Assembly: GCA_902702965.1 (NCBI GenBank)
Contig: CACRXP010000849.1
Coordinates: forward strand, 171,203-235,202
DNA from: Spirometra erinaceieuropaei
Taxonomy: Eukaryota > Platyhelminthes > Cestoda > Diphyllobothriidea > Diphyllobothriidae
DNA: 64,000 nt
Direction: 5' to 3'
Part shown: one piece after another, positions 1-11,944 of the stretch
How the letters are laid out: every line of letters starts with the position of its first letter
Position numbering within the stretch: position 1 is the stretch's first letter
Program-made: the position numbers and the translations under genes
The notes under the pieces: model-generated
What the model saw: the letters and a program-made list of their open reading frames with translations, nothing else
Told to the model about the DNA's origin: nothing
Databases searched by the model: none

Positions 1-929
1 CACACTCACTAAAAGCTTACTCCATGACACAATCTAAAGAGGGACTAATATTGCCTTTATGAGTGGCACTGCAGTGTACAAACTAAATCATTGGTTCTGA
101 AATTTCTGTGAACTGCGTGCTTCCCGCCCCTCCCTCCCTCCCTCCCTCCCTCCCCCTCTCTCTCTTTTTTCGCTATTTGGAAGTAGGCTACTTCAAAACC
201 CCTGGCGCACATACACACACACGCGCGCATATACACACACTTGCGTATTAACTAATCAACTTCGCCCTTTGCAGCGTTTCTGTGGCCACAGACTAATTTT
301 CTCCCTCCGCTGCTCTGCTTGCCAGCCCTGCGTAGGCCTTCCACTCTGCCCCGTCCCGAGCATTGGTATTTTTTGAGGTTATAGCCACTGACAACACATC
401 CTCCTTGGGTGGCCGAGTTTATAGGATGCATATGTACTTATCTGTGCAATTGTGATAATCCCCCCCCGCATTTTGCGAACTGTACTGCCTCTTTCGACTA
501 TTGGCAGATCTCATGCGCGTGTGTGCGTGTGTGCCATCACCTGACCTGATCCTCCTCCTCCCTCCCACCCCCCACCTCCGAATTGTTTAATGGAGGAGGA
601 AGGGGAAGCGGGTGTTTAGGGTCGCTCTGACCTTGTAGTTTAAGTTGTTTTGCTACAAAAACTCTTTTCTCTCTGTACTTCTCACCCGACTTCATCGTTT
701 TACTCTGCGCTTACCTGGCGCTAGGTCTTGTGGCCTATGAAGATGCACGGCAGAATTCGAATCCATGGTACTGAAGGGCTCGGCGTGAGGTCTCCGTGGG
801 ACTTGTGCCTCTTGGAATGGTCCAGGGTCAGACTACCTGGAGCTCAGGTTCTGATTCGGTATATTATTTTCGGGGAGTGACAAGTTGACAGACATGTCGT
901 CATGAGTGTAGTTACGCAATCTCTAGGTT
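1..929. other. Non-coding sequence with microsatellites
   Basis: No gene is recognised here. A CCCT tetranucleotide run lies at about 126-155 and merges into a CT run. Alternating CA/CG tracts lie at about 208-240, and a GT-rich patch at about 519-533. A short C-run sits at about 461-467. The frames in this stretch are short and show no domain. Confidence 0.6.
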
Positions 930-1640
930 TACGGACGGTACCCAGCCACTAACAACCGGTGAGTATTTGATGGTGACCAACACGACCTGGGGGAGGACAG
1001 TGCTGGATGTTGAGGGAATTGAATTATAGCGAGGTGGCCTCGCACACTGCTGGCCTCAGCCCCCTCTTGCCCGCATGCACTATTTTCCAATGGCAAAACT
1101 GAGTCAGGAGGAGTGCAGGTGCACTCGGACGCTTCGTCCACATCTTACGCGCGCCACATAAGTGCTGGCTCCTTATGTTGCCTGAAACGGACTTTAGCCC
1201 GATTTAGGCTCCTTTGTTAGATTGGGTGCAGAAAACAATAAACATGAACGACTACTCACTCATTATAGGTAGTATAATAACACTTAGGTTGGTGAAAGGT
1301 TATGCGAGTGGGCATGTGGCTGGTAACCGGGAAGCTTGATATGCGTCCAGTCTACATTTACATGAGTCCACACAGGAGGAGAGTGGTAGGCAAAGCGTTC
1401 TACGCTGTAACCACTCCCCTAGTGAACGGAACGGACTTTAGCCCGATGTAGGCTCCTTTGTTGTCTTGAGTACAGCAGAGCCGCTCTTATTTCAACCCAC
1501 ACGGTCATTCTCCCACCAAGCTCGACCGTGACCGCATTCATGAGGTTGTGCAGGGTGTTTAGATGGCTCGGAGGAGTGCTGTTTCGCCTGCTACAGTGGA
1601 GATGTTGGAGGTCTTCGAGCACTGATGTCGACCATTTCCG
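930..1640 (-). mobile_element. CR1-like LINE fragments, scrambled
   Basis: This is a broken LINE copy on the minus strand. Positions 942-1075 match 3055-3180, an internal LINE piece. Positions 1228-1420 match 2256-2450, the 3' end of the same family, including the GTCCAGTCTACATTTA stretch. A tail of about 35 bp (GGACTTTAGCCCGAT..AGGCTCCTTTGTT) occurs twice, at about 1190 and about 1434. The internal piece lies downstream of the 3' end in element orientation, so the copy has been rearranged. The reading frames are broken and no function is expected. Confidence 0.55.
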
Positions 1641-2089
1641 ACACTTTGTCTCTCTTGCTACTGAGAAAAATCCTTGAGGATTCTGAATCAGACTACTTGC
1701 TATATGGAATGTGAGTTCACAGCGGGCATAGGCTGGGAGTGTAAATTTACTACTGAGAGTGTTCTTGTCGTCGTAAACCTGGGTAAACGTGCATTTGGAG
1801 GTGATTGAAGAATTCCCACTCGTGCAGTAACTTATTCTGATACTGGCAAGCTCAGCCCACCGGAACTATCTGAATATCTCTGAAAACCTGAGGCTAAAGC
1901 ATTCTAGGGCCAGGTTACGACCCTGAGAATCTTCACTGTTATGACAAAGATATGTGAAGTCATTTCACCGTGAATAACGCGAGAAAGCATGTCGTCGTGA
2001 ATTTGCTGCACTATACACATTTTCTCGGACGACCGAAGCTCTTAATCATCGTCTGATAGTCATCTCGAGTCACTGTGTCCAGGGGCTAT

Positions 2090-3180
2090 TTTCAGTCCAG
2101 TTCAGTTTTATTAAGGGGAAATATAGGCGAACGCCTTTGGACTCCCTAATGGTTACAAATCGTCTGGGAAAGGCCCCGATAAAAGGAACATTGGAGGGAG
2201 AGACTGTGTATATAATTTAATGTGAAAGATAGGCGGCTGTCTGCTAGTCGGAAAGGTAAACAGGAACAGCTACTCATTCATTATAAGTAATATAACAACA
2301 ATTAGGTTGGTGAAAGGTTATGCGAGCGCGCGTGTCTGGCAATTGGGAAGCTTGATATGCGTCCAGTCTACATTTAAATGAACCCACACAGGAGGAGCGT
2401 GGTAGGCAGAGCGTTCCCCGCTGCAACCACTCTACTACCGGAAAAAACCTTCGTCCGTTAATCCTTGTTTTACCTGCGCTTAGTTTAGCGGACGACCGCG
2501 CAAAGTGGGCGTGTCAGCTTGAGTGGGAGCTAAGCAACAGTCCAGGCCACTCATAATACGGAAGGTTAGTATCAGATCACCGCGTAGTTGCCTGTAGGAA
2601 GGGGGAAACAGGTTGAAAGTAGACAGTCTGGTTTCGTATGGCAATGCTCCCAGATCTTTTGTCACTTGTGTTGTCCACCGCTGGACCTTCTCTAAGATGG
2701 TATAATCCTTACAGTCGAGGGTCTCCATGCCTGAATGGCGTATTCTAGCCGAGGACGTACGAAAGTGCCAACTATTTTGGAAAAACTGTCCTTGTCAAAT
2801 TCCATAAAGACCCACGTAATGACTTGCAATGTAGCCATAACCGACAGCCGCCTTCGCGCAGTCAGGTGTTGGTTTCAGCGAAGAAGCAATCCACACACCC
2901 AAGTCCTTCTGTCTGTCAACTTTTCGCAGTGATGTGCCGTGAGAAAGCAAATCCTGGGGCTGCCGAGTTGGAGAAAGTTGCACTTACATCGAAGGACATA
3001 GGTCAGAGCCTCGACCAGTCCTCGATCCTGTTCAAGTTTGTTTGCGGTATCGAGCCACTCACGACCGGTGAGCATTTGATGGTGACCAGCACGACCCGGG
3101 GGGACAGTGGTGAATGTGACGGGAATTAAAGTATAGTAAGGGAGCCTCGCAGACCGCTGACCTCAGCTCCTCTTGTCAGC
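2090..3180 (-). mobile_element. CR1-like LINE, 3' part of reverse transcriptase ORF, decayed
   Basis: Read on the minus strand, this is the C-terminal end of a non-LTR retrotransposon polymerase with several frameshifts. In order it contains NLNRIEDWSRL, the C-x-LQLGSPR block, KDLGVWIASSLKP (about 2880-2920), LEKVQRWTT and YRQLRGDLILTFRIM (about 2550-2700), then SFKCRLDAYQASQLP near 2340-2400. These blocks in this order are typical of CR1/L3-type LINE C-termini. The 3' end carries AATAAA on the minus strand (TTTATT at 2107-2112). The copy is 5'-truncated: no endonuclease or catalytic palm is visible. It cannot encode an active protein. Confidence 0.7.
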
Positions 3181-4790
3181 GCTTCTCGACATTTTTCTTG
3201 AAGTGGTCTGTTTGGTGAAAGTCGTGTCAGTGACTTCACAGGGTTTGCAAATCTACACTGCATCTCCAGAAGTATCCTACCAACAAAGTTATGGTTCTCG
3301 TAAATTTTCCGACTACCTTCGTATTTCTGAGAGCGTTTCGACGAGTGTTTCCTTGAGCTCTTGGAGGTTCCATATCAAGTTTTATAGGTCAAACAAGCCA
3401 GTTTCTCAGAAAGCTGGGAGTCGCCACGTTTGTGGATATTGTCAAAAACTGTAACTTTCTCTTAGGAGAGTCTCTGAATCGTTCTGATCTCCCATTCCAG
3501 GACAAATCGAGGTCGGCACTGATTCCAAAGTTCAACGATCCACTGGTCGCCTCGTCGTAGACTAAAGATGACGATTAAGGACATTCCGAAAGTGTTCATC
3601 CCAGAGGTCTAGAATCTCCAACTTCTCTGACAGCAGCCGTATTTCTTCTGAGATAGATATAAATGGAGATCTGACCGCCTTTGGGTGGTAGACAACGTTT
3701 TTGGCCGCGCATAATGCTTCGTCTTGCTGTGGCCAGCGTATCCGTACACGTTTCCTGCCATACGGATCCAGGTGGTCTTTTGCATTTCCCGACGCCGCAA
3801 TATCTTCAAAATGCCGCTTTCACAGTAACTCCTACGAATATGGCTTTCCAGATTTTTGAAATTTGCTTTGATTGGTGAAACGATCCAACATCGGTTGTGC
3901 CATGAGCAGATCAGGGAGGGTGCTGAGGCAACCACTGCACGTCCAGTCGCAGCTCTGGTGCCCTTAGATCAGTCTGCTCACGGGTACAGTACGGGAGAGG
4001 GGGTAAAATTGAGGCCGGTCATGCGCGATCTGTTTTCACTGAAAAGCACATGATTTGGGTTTTTACTTGTTGCGGTGCCCAAACGATCGTGGCTCGAATG
4101 GCTTCTATCCGGCTGGATAACTCGATTTGCGCCATTAAGAGTGAAGTTGCAGTTGTTCCTTGTTAATCGGATCTCATGGCAGCTCACCCTGACGTGACAT
4201 CCGTGTGGGCGAAGTCTGACTCGCGTAGATGGAGGGGTGAGCATACGAGTGACAGGTGTCGGCTTGACCGTGTCTCGCTTTCGGAAAGCAACCGGTGCAA
4301 TAAAATGGACTGAGATGGAGTCTGCGCAAGTCTTCCGCACTAAGGTCAGGTTCGCGTGGAAGCCATCAGCACTGTCCCGGAGTAGTCACGTACTGCCTCG
4401 TGTTTGACAAAAGAACAACCGGAAAGTCTAACAGAGAGCAGACAACCGACAACGCTCATGACCGTTCTGACTACTTGTTCTGATGTGCCCTGGCATCAAA
4501 CATCTATAGCTACTCGACTTGCTGGTCTCGACCCAAACCTGTATGAATTAGTCCAATACTACAGTACGATCTATCCTTTTATTAATGAAATATTTAACGC
4601 ATTGGAAGACGTACCAGCAGACGGTCATTATAGGACTTTCATTACATGAGCATCAACATCCTGTCGGTACCAATGATTCGGGCCATCATCTGACTTCGCT
4701 CTCCTGCGTTGTGATCTTCTGAATTTTGGTGAAAAATAAACTCTCCTTCTCGAGTCGAAATGATAACTGATTACTTTTAGATAGAATAAC
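3181..4790. other. Non-coding sequence, nothing recognised
   Basis: Overlapping frames of 90-120 codons occur on both strands (3173-3454 +, 3609-3935 -, 3978-4340 -). None shows a domain, hydrophobic pattern or consistent splice context, so I treat them as chance frames in old repeat or intergenic DNA. Confidence 0.4.
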
Positions 4791-4799
4791 ATTGCCAAA

Positions 4800-5370
4800 A
4801 AGACAAGGAATATTGGAATGACCATTTCCGGCTTAGTAGGCGTCGTCAGCCAGTCATACCCAACCCCGAAGTGTGGAACATCTGCGACTCGATCCGGCGA
4901 CCTGTTGCTTAGAAGCCAAACGTCGCCAACCACTGATCCAGGGCTCGTTGTCTCGTTGCTGTGCGGCTGCTGGTTGGGCTCGAGAGAGAGAGAGAGAGTC
5001 CGTAAGGCACAATGGAACGAGTGATTTCCGTAAGAACGATCGGTGAGCGCCCTCCACCATTGTATATTCCCGATCGAAACCGACAGGGCAACGGGCTCGT
5101 GGATCAGCGGTTAGGGGCGTGGACTTCTAACTAATAGATCGCGAGTTCGAGCCTCGGGTGTTCTATACTTCGGGGTTGGGTATGACTGGCTAATGACGGC
5201 TAATAAGCCAGAAATGGCCATTCCAGTCTCCCTTGTCTTTATCAGTAATACCATCCTGGCTATATCATGTGCCGCTGTGCGGCTGCTGGTTGGGCTCGAG
5301 AGGGAGCCCGTATGGCACAACGGAACGAGTGAGTTCCGTAACACGATCAGTGAGCGCCCTCCCATCACTG
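4800..5370. mobile_element. tRNA-Arg-like SINE (SINE-A): one minus partial copy and a plus dimer
   Basis: The full plus copy starts with a tRNA-like head at 5095-5165. Its A-box-like segment is at 5100-5112 and its B box GAGTTCGAGCC at 5143-5153. The anticodon-loop region reads GGACTTCTAACTA, which would place TCT (arginine) in the loop. A body follows (GGGGTTGGGTATGACTGGCT...) and a tail ending near CGATCAGTGAGCGCCCTCC. Upstream, at 4955-5090, lies a second tail of the same family (GGGCTCGAGAG..CGATCGGTGAGCGCCCTCC), giving a tail-head-body-tail arrangement. Positions 4810-4955 are a minus-strand head and body. The 5' acceptor half does not pair, so this is a retroposon and not a tRNA gene. 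Confidence 0.7.
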
Positions 5371-6429
5371 ATAGCTTTTATTTCTTTCATAGATGGGCCA
5401 GATGTAAATGCAAATATGCGGCCTCAACAAGGATGCTACTGATTCTGGAGACGAAATGGCAAACAATTTGGTTTATTAACAAATGTTACAATGTGTTAAG
5501 ATCTGTTCGCGCAACCTGTTTATTCATTTCTTCATCGATAAAAGTATGACGACATGGACTAAGTAGCAAAATAATCACGGAATATGTCCACAGTTTTGTT
5601 TTACGTATACTCATACTCCTCTTGCCAATCCTCCTTCTGATGCCCGTCAATACTATAGTTGTTATAAATCAGAAAAATGTCACGGGCGAAAACAGAACGA
5701 AAACTATGACTAAATTTTATTTTTTTCTTCTGAGCTATCCGAAGTCTTCCAGACATATGCATATTGGCTAGCTGTCTGTGGCCTTTTACGCTGACCAACA
5801 GCCTCTTCTACTGGGAATTGGTTTGGCTTTTACTTGCGCGACCGGCTACTGCTGACTGATTGTTTTACAGCCACCTCGAACGATCCGTCGTTGTTGGGGA
5901 GTGGCAAAGTATGTCCTGATCGTAGGCTCATCCGATGTTTAGTGCGGTTAAATGGGACTCGGACAACAGTCCCGAGTGCATTTCTTGAACAGAATGAACC
6001 ATTTACATACAAACAAGATTAGGCGACTAACCGGAATTATTACGACTGTCTGGGCAGTTTTATCTCGTTGATTGTTTACCTATTGCGAGTGATGAGGAAC
6101 ACCACCATCACAGAGATACGCCAGACAGCGGCCTAAATATGAAGTTTCTTATCATTAAGCAGACACTTGATGCATCCATTTCACTCTCTTTTCGTACATC
6201 TCCCGCCATCTTCCAATGACAAGGTGAAATCGAGGCAACTGCAAATGGGCTTGGGAACGATGATTGAGAAAGACAGTCAGTCGACACGTGTCATACGCAT
6301 CCCGGTCTCCTAACTACGTGCATCAGGCTTAATTTGGAGGCGGGGGAGGGGCGAGGGTGTGGCCATGACTTCCACCTAAATAAGGGTGCTGTCGGGCTCA
6401 GATTACGAAATGTTCATTCCAATCTGACC
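5371..6429. other. Non-coding sequence, nothing recognised
   Basis: No domain-bearing frame, RNA gene or repeat shared within the window was found here. The 118-codon + frame at 5193-5549 begins inside the SINE and is an artefact. Confidence 0.45.
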
Positions 6430-6650
6430 TTCACTCGTGAGTAAGGCACGTTACCCCATCACTTGGCAACCTTCCAAGCCACGGCTTTTGAGGTGGCATG
6501 ATATTTCCAGGTTCGTCAGATTTGTTATAGTGGGGAATGCGCTAATTTGCCATGAGGATGGATCCTTACTCAATATTACCCTCACTCTCTTCCCTCTCCG
6601 ATGCGCCAGTCAACTGTCCGGGCCTCTCGTCCGACTGGGCATGAGATTGA
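6430..6650 (+). repeat. Dispersed repeat R2, copy 1
   Basis: This segment matches 61345-61530 in the same orientation. Shared blocks include CCCATCA-TTGGCA, AAGCCACGG-TTTT, TCAGATTT-TTATAGTG and CAACTGTCCG-GCCTCTC. A weaker match to its start lies at 19510-19550. A 186-codon open frame (6437-6997) starts with GTG inside the repeat and has no recognisable domain. I therefore do not call it a gene. Confidence 0.55.
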
Positions 6651-7877
6651 ACGCAGTGGTTGACTTAACATGGGTCCTGCCTAACGCGTTCCAGAAGCAT
6701 GGTCGGCATCAACTAGGGTCTCACGCATATCCAACTCAGTCCGGTAGAATCGTGTCATGTGCTGGTGTGGCCGTCGTTTTCGTCCATCGCTATTGCGATG
6801 CAGACCATACAGGAATGTTATTAACACCAACTACTAACACACAGTTCAGTAGGCCTAGTTATTACCTTAAATTAGAACACAAAGTAAGAATCCAACACGC
6901 TCGAGTGCGATTGACCATCGCAATCAAATTATTGACATTTTCATTCGCATTGTTGGTACGCGCATATCCTTCTAGGATTCCACCACCAGGCGTTTGATCT
7001 TCGTCGTCAGTCTGCAGATTTCAGAGCCAAAGCGTCCGCAATCATATCATCGTTTCCTACATTTTTACACTGGTTGGTCGCAACCAACCCCGCTGACAAA
7101 CGAACCCCTCTGTCGGTTAGAGTTGAGAACACATGTTGTGTTTACGGCATTCCTGCACGTCGAGTCTTCTAATTCGCCGTTTGGAGTGGAGGTATTATAC
7201 TTGCCTTTTCTTCTATTTTTGTTCTGCTGTCGTAAAATTTAGAGTTGATTAAATCACAAAATCTACTTATGCCATTTCTCTAGATGAAGAAGGTAGAGCT
7301 GCCCTCATTCTTTTGTAAAAATACCAGCTTATGGGTCCGGGCGTCTTAACCCTCAGCACATGTTTTTCTGCCAGTCCGAGTGAGAACCATAGAGCCCCTT
7401 TCAATCGTCTGCTTAGAGTTCTTGCCCTGGACACCGAGGTCCTCCGGGTCCAACATCCTTTCCATGTCTGACTTAGTCACACCACCTCTTCAACTGGAGA
7501 TCAAGTAGGAGATGTTGAGCCGGACAGGTATTCAGGAAAATAGCCTCGCGAATGACCAAGTCCTTCTAGCTTAGGCGTAGTGCATGACTGAACCATCTGA
7601 AAAACCGGTAGAAAGTGTCTTTGATGATAGGTGATGGTCAATATCCAAGACGTTGTCTACAATTCGAAGCCTCAGTGATCATCGGAGCGCAGGGGGTCAA
7701 ACTTCACAGCCGCAGACCAGGATGGAGTTGGCCTTTACCACATAAACTCGAACCTCTGCCTTCCTTTGGAGTTCACGGCGAGGCTATAGACGCTTCAAGA
7801 GGCGGCGGCATGCTCAGCGCAGGTTGCGCGTCTGACACTGGCCAATGAATGCCACAAGATAATCGAGGCAAACAGAA
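6651..7877. other. Non-coding sequence, nothing recognised
   Basis: This stretch includes the remainder of the 186-codon frame described with repeat R2. No domain, splice-consistent exon or shared repeat is visible. Confidence 0.45.
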
Positions 7878-7880
7878 TGA

Positions 7881-8287
7881 GAAGACGAGGTGGCGAGCAT
7901 ACGTAGCTTTCGATAAATTATCGTCGGGCCAGTACAGTTATATAGGAACGGGGTAGAAGTAAAACATGCAAGCGATAAGAGAAGTCGATAAAAGTACTCC
8001 TTAAAACAAAGGCGGGGTGTGGGACTGTGGGGGAGGGGGTGGGGGTGGGGGTAATAGTAGTCATTGTCAGGGGCGGGGTGAGAGCGCAAGTGCGCGGGGG
8101 GAGTTGCACCGTTAGTCAGCCTTCGACCACTGTAGGCGCGGAGCCTGAACGTGGTTCTTCTGTGCGCATAAGGTTGGCTTTCGTAACCTAATGGCGGCCG
8201 CTTCCGCTGTCCGCTTCCGTTCCTATATAGCTGTACTGGCCCGACGAGAATTTATCGAAAGCTACGTATGCTCGCCACCTCGTCTTC
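7881..8287 (-). mobile_element. Penelope-derived element with 71-bp terminal inverted repeats
   Basis: The arms 7881-7951 and 8217-8287 are inverted repeats identical at 69 of 71 positions, and the trinucleotide TGA flanks both ends (7878-7880 and 8288-8290). Read on the minus strand, the segment after the right arm encodes IRLRKPTLCAQKN..QAPRLQW followed by a stop. This matches the C-terminal tail of the Penelope-like element at 15.9-17.0 kb (IRLYKPVLCAQRN..QAPQLPW). The left arm also resembles that element's 3' terminus at about 15888-15960. The loop holds a G-rich run on the plus strand (8011-8052). Penelope elements are known to carry LTR-like terminal repeats in direct or inverted orientation. 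I infer a non-autonomous 3'-end derivative with inverted termini. Confidence 0.7.
8011..8052 (+). other. G-rich tract with quadruplex potential
   Basis: This tract contains at least five G-runs of three or more bases separated by short spacers. It lies in the loop of the inverted-repeat Penelope derivative. The related element at 15.9-17.0 kb has long G-runs at the equivalent place (about 16018-16075 on the plus strand). Confidence 0.5.
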
Positions 8288-8290
8288 TGA

Positions 8291-10639
8291 TTACTGCTGT
8301 GGGAATTTTCGCAACTCGCAAACAGAATGGCTGACCGCGTCAACTCCCTTGTCATCGGACAGCACTGATTGTTTCGACGTCTAGTTTTTGGCCGAAGTTA
8401 TGTAAACTAAACGATTATGTGATGAAGGACAAACTGTACTTTTTCGAAGAAGACATCCGGTAGATCGGTGTGGCATTATCTCCCCGCTAGCCGTAAAGTG
8501 CTCTTGACAGCACTTAATCCATCAAATAGTTAAAGAGGAATTGAGAAAGAATTCGTACCTGGCAGACACCAGCGTTCACAGCGGAGGACTTGCTCTCGAC
8601 AGTAAGTGGGGACTTTGATTCGCGTGACCCGATGGCCTGCCTCGGTCAAGTCCTTGCGCTTCGGGACATTTCACAATCTTCGTTGACGCTTCAGTGAGCA
8701 CTTCTGCCTTTTTGTTCGAACGATGCAACCTAATCAGGGAAAAGACGGCCATCGTCTGCTGAAAATTGCGCGCCCATTTAGAGTTTGTCACAGAGTGAAC
8801 AGTTAGTCTAGATATACTACCAGAATGAAAGCTGTGCCGATTTTTCCTTGTCTCTTTGTCGCTGGAGGGGTGAGTATGGGTCAGAATGATGCCCTTGTGG
8901 ATCTCTCTGGTGACTTCAGTTACGTCTGCGCCTGCCGCACATACCGCTCAGGACTAACATCCGAGCAGAATTTGTGGAGTTCAGTTAGGGCTGCGTCTTC
9001 ATCCACTGCCTTTCCGTCTTGAGGACACATGACGACCACTAACATTTGGTCCGTCGTCCTTCAACGAACGCCGAGGAAACTAATAGATCTTTTCAGCGTC
9101 GCCGACAGTGGGGTCTCCCTCCTATTCGTATGCCATATCCCGCAAGTATCTGGCTCGACCGGCTCTAAGTGATTTAACTCTGGGGATACCGCGCTCTGAA
9201 CCTTGGATCCACAGTATTTAGGGAGTTGGCAGATATTTGTCACAATACGGATTGGGTCAGTTTGGAAGTCCATACTATACTTGCTGCCGGATTCGGCGTT
9301 TTTGTAGGTCCCAATGTCCACAAACAAGATCTATTTGTCCCTAATTGAATGAGTCTTCTGCGTCCCGAAGCTGAAGGTATATGGGCCCAGTCCGAAGGCT
9401 GGTATGGATATTTGAGTCTAAATCTGCCAACTTCAGTGGGATGATCGCGTAATATTTGATGGTTAACCGCACTAAAGACCCCTCAAACTGTGCTTGACAG
9501 TCAACTTCGATTGGAATTTACGGTCTGGTGGATAGTCTGACCCTGGGCTAACCGAAAGGTTTATTAATCCGCAACTCCGCTGTCAGGCTTTTTATGCTAG
9601 TTCTCGCATATTCCGTGAGATTCGGTGCAGTCTGTACGTTGTTGAGCAGAACAACATCTACTTCGCTTGGTTCTCGGATGTCATATCGCAAGTGGAGGAG
9701 GCAGCCACCAGGGTAAGTGCCTACCCATTGGCTTGAGTTACCCAGCTTTAAAGACTGAATAATCGGGCAGACAAATGGCCGGCTGCTACTGCCTGATTTC
9801 TGTAGGTTATGGCTGCATGAGAATGGAACCATCTATTAACAAATGAGTGGTTACGTAGGGCATCTGACTAGAGTCTTGTATCTGTTTGGTTTGAAAAAGC
9901 GTGAAAAGGTAGTTATCTGTTTTTTTTAAAATAAATACGCCATTGATTGACAAGGTTTCGCGTATTTTGGACTAAAAAACACACGCCTGGTGCAATAACT
10001 AAACGGGCAGAAATGTGGCATACAACTGAAGCGAAGGAAGGTAGGAGACTGAAATGTCAGTTGTTGGCCCTTTACCGTCGCCAGCCAGCCGTAATTAAGG
10101 CTTTTTTCTGAGTTGACGGCCCACAGTGGATGGAATGGATGAATCACAAGGCAGGCAGACAGACTATGTAGGACAAGTATACTTTACAAGGAAGTCCTGA
10201 GCTGCTATTTCCTGTGTTGGTCAGTTGATCAGAGGGGGGTCCCGTGTATGCGTGGTAGGTTGAGCCATGCAAATGGCAACCACTTTTCACGATTATTAAC
10301 TGGCACCTAACTCCCATCTGCGGCTCTCCGAGGCGGGGCACCGCCTAGCGACCAGGCCCCAGTAACCATTTTGGTCGGCGGTTTAGATCGGATGATGGCA
10401 TCTGGTGCTGTGTGCGTGTCCCAACACCTGGCAATCCTGTGCTTATCTCACCCCCCCACTTCTATTCCTCTCTCTCCTACCTCTCCCTGTCCGCTTCAAA
10501 AGTTCTACGACATGCAACCCCGTATGCGGCCCAGGCTAGCTCGAGACACCCTCCCACTAAACATAGCCCTGATTCATACTATGTGAAATCCTTCAGATCC
10601 TTCAGATGGGATCCGAGCCAGTTTGTTTCTGTGAAACCC
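8291..10639. other. Non-coding sequence, nothing recognised
   Basis: Frames reach at most 94 codons (9548-9832 -) and none shows a domain. No repeat shared with other parts of the window was found. Confidence 0.4.
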
Positions 10640-10890
10640 TGGCCGTTTGTACCCAGAGCAGGCCCGTGTGACACTCGTAGATGGGCTGGCTAGTCTCGTC
10701 AGTCACTGTACCCGACCTCGCCTCCGGACTCAGCCTTGGCACTGTGCTCAGGTGGGAGCGGGAGGAGGGAGTGTGGTGGACGTTGCGCTATTCTGGTATG
10801 GATATAAACTAATTCACGAGCAAGTTGCCGTCCCTGCATCCGTTCTGTTGTGAGGCACACGATGAACATCGTCGTTCAAAATGGTCAAAC
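10640..10890 (-). repeat. Dispersed repeat R1, minus copy
   Basis: Read on the plus strand this copy shows GCCTCCGGACTCAGCC, then GGCACTGTGCTCAGGTGGGA, GAGGAGGGAGTGTGGTGGA, GATATAAACTAATTCACG and GGCACACGATGAACATCGTC. The same blocks appear in the same order at 54570-54850 and 62240-62410, and reverse-complemented at 19225, 31310, 37700 and 60945. Confidence 0.65.
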
Positions 10891-11944
10891 TGTCACTTTG
10901 GAAGAAAATGAAGAAAAACAACAGCAGGAAAATAGTGCTGCTGAAACACAGGATTTGCTTTATGTTTACCCTTTCGGCTAAAGAAGCCCACACTACAATA
11001 CTACTAAAAATGTTCCATTTTCACCTTGGGTTGAGGGCAGAGGCAACTTATGGCATCTTTTAGAGCAGCTCCAATAATCTTGTCACAATAGCAAGTTGAT
11101 TATTTTATTAATTGCCAAGTTTTGAAAAAAAACGGATTTGCCTTCATGCATGAACTAAAATGCACGTCGTTCTAATGGATGAAACAAATTTTTTGCGCAA
11201 GAATTAAGCAGAAGATAATTAATTCAATTTTGCGCAGGACATTTAGTAAAAAATGTTTTATAATGCATTTTCAGGACTAAACGAAAGGAAACAAAGACTC
11301 GCAGTTTTTAGCTAAAATGTGTCTAAACACTCATGCACTGTACTTGTTTCAACAAATAATTTATTGCATTATATGCTTGACCTAAAGCCATAAGAACAAT
11401 CTAGTCTTAAGAAGGTACTAATTGGTGTGAATTTCGCGCTCAACTTTCCCAGCTGTCTTGAGAAGTAACTCTTCTGCAAGAAATACCAATATCACAAAAA
11501 AGGTACTCGAAAGCAGTGAAGCTGGATCCGGAAGGTTGTGTCGCTGCTAGCGTGCTTGTTACCATCGTCACCAGTCCGTCAACAGCACAGACAAGCAAGC
11601 AAACAACCACACATATACGCCATGTGGGTGTGAGCCTCTTTCCTCTGGCCTGGGTTGGATCAAATATTCAACTTTTTACGCAATTGTCCTCGTGCGCAGA
11701 TGCATGCGTGCGATAGGACCATTCACGAAGTCCTTAGTCTCGCACTAACGGCCGAGTATTGAGACCCACCCACACACACATACAACAATTACAATACCGC
11801 CCAACCAATGAGGATCCAGTTGTACGTTCACCCGAGTGAGACACCGCACGCACGCAGCCTGCACACACACACAGACGGTGCTGGGGCAAGGTCGAGGCTG
11901 AGGGCCAAAACAATTAGCATTATTAACCGGTCTGCAGACTGAGC
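10891..11944. other. AT-rich upstream region of the ankyrin-repeat gene
   Basis: This is AT-rich sequence with A/T homopolymers, followed by CA-rich tracts at about 11770-11785 and 11860-11876. No TATA element or upstream exon can be assigned with confidence. A possible acceptor (TCTGCAG at 11931-11937) lies eight bases before the proposed start codon, so an upstream 5' exon is possible. Confidence 0.4.

Noticed and set aside
125..155. CRISPR-like or regulatory meaning of the CCCT array
   Set aside because: It is a simple tetranucleotide microsatellite without spacers.
3978..4340. 120-codon minus-strand frame
   Set aside because: No domain and overlapping alternative frames on the other strand; probably chance.
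5095..5170. Functional tRNA-Arg gene
   Set aside because: The head is followed by a SINE body and the acceptor stem does not pair; the same unit recurs as a dispersed repeat.
6437..6997. 186-codon plus-strand open frame
   Set aside because: It starts with GTG inside dispersed repeat R2, has no domain, and the homologous copy at 61.3 kb is not open.
7881..8287. Ordinary MITE of a cut-and-paste transposon
   Set aside because: The terminal inverted repeats fit, but the interior encodes the tail of a Penelope-like element, so a Penelope derivative explains it better.
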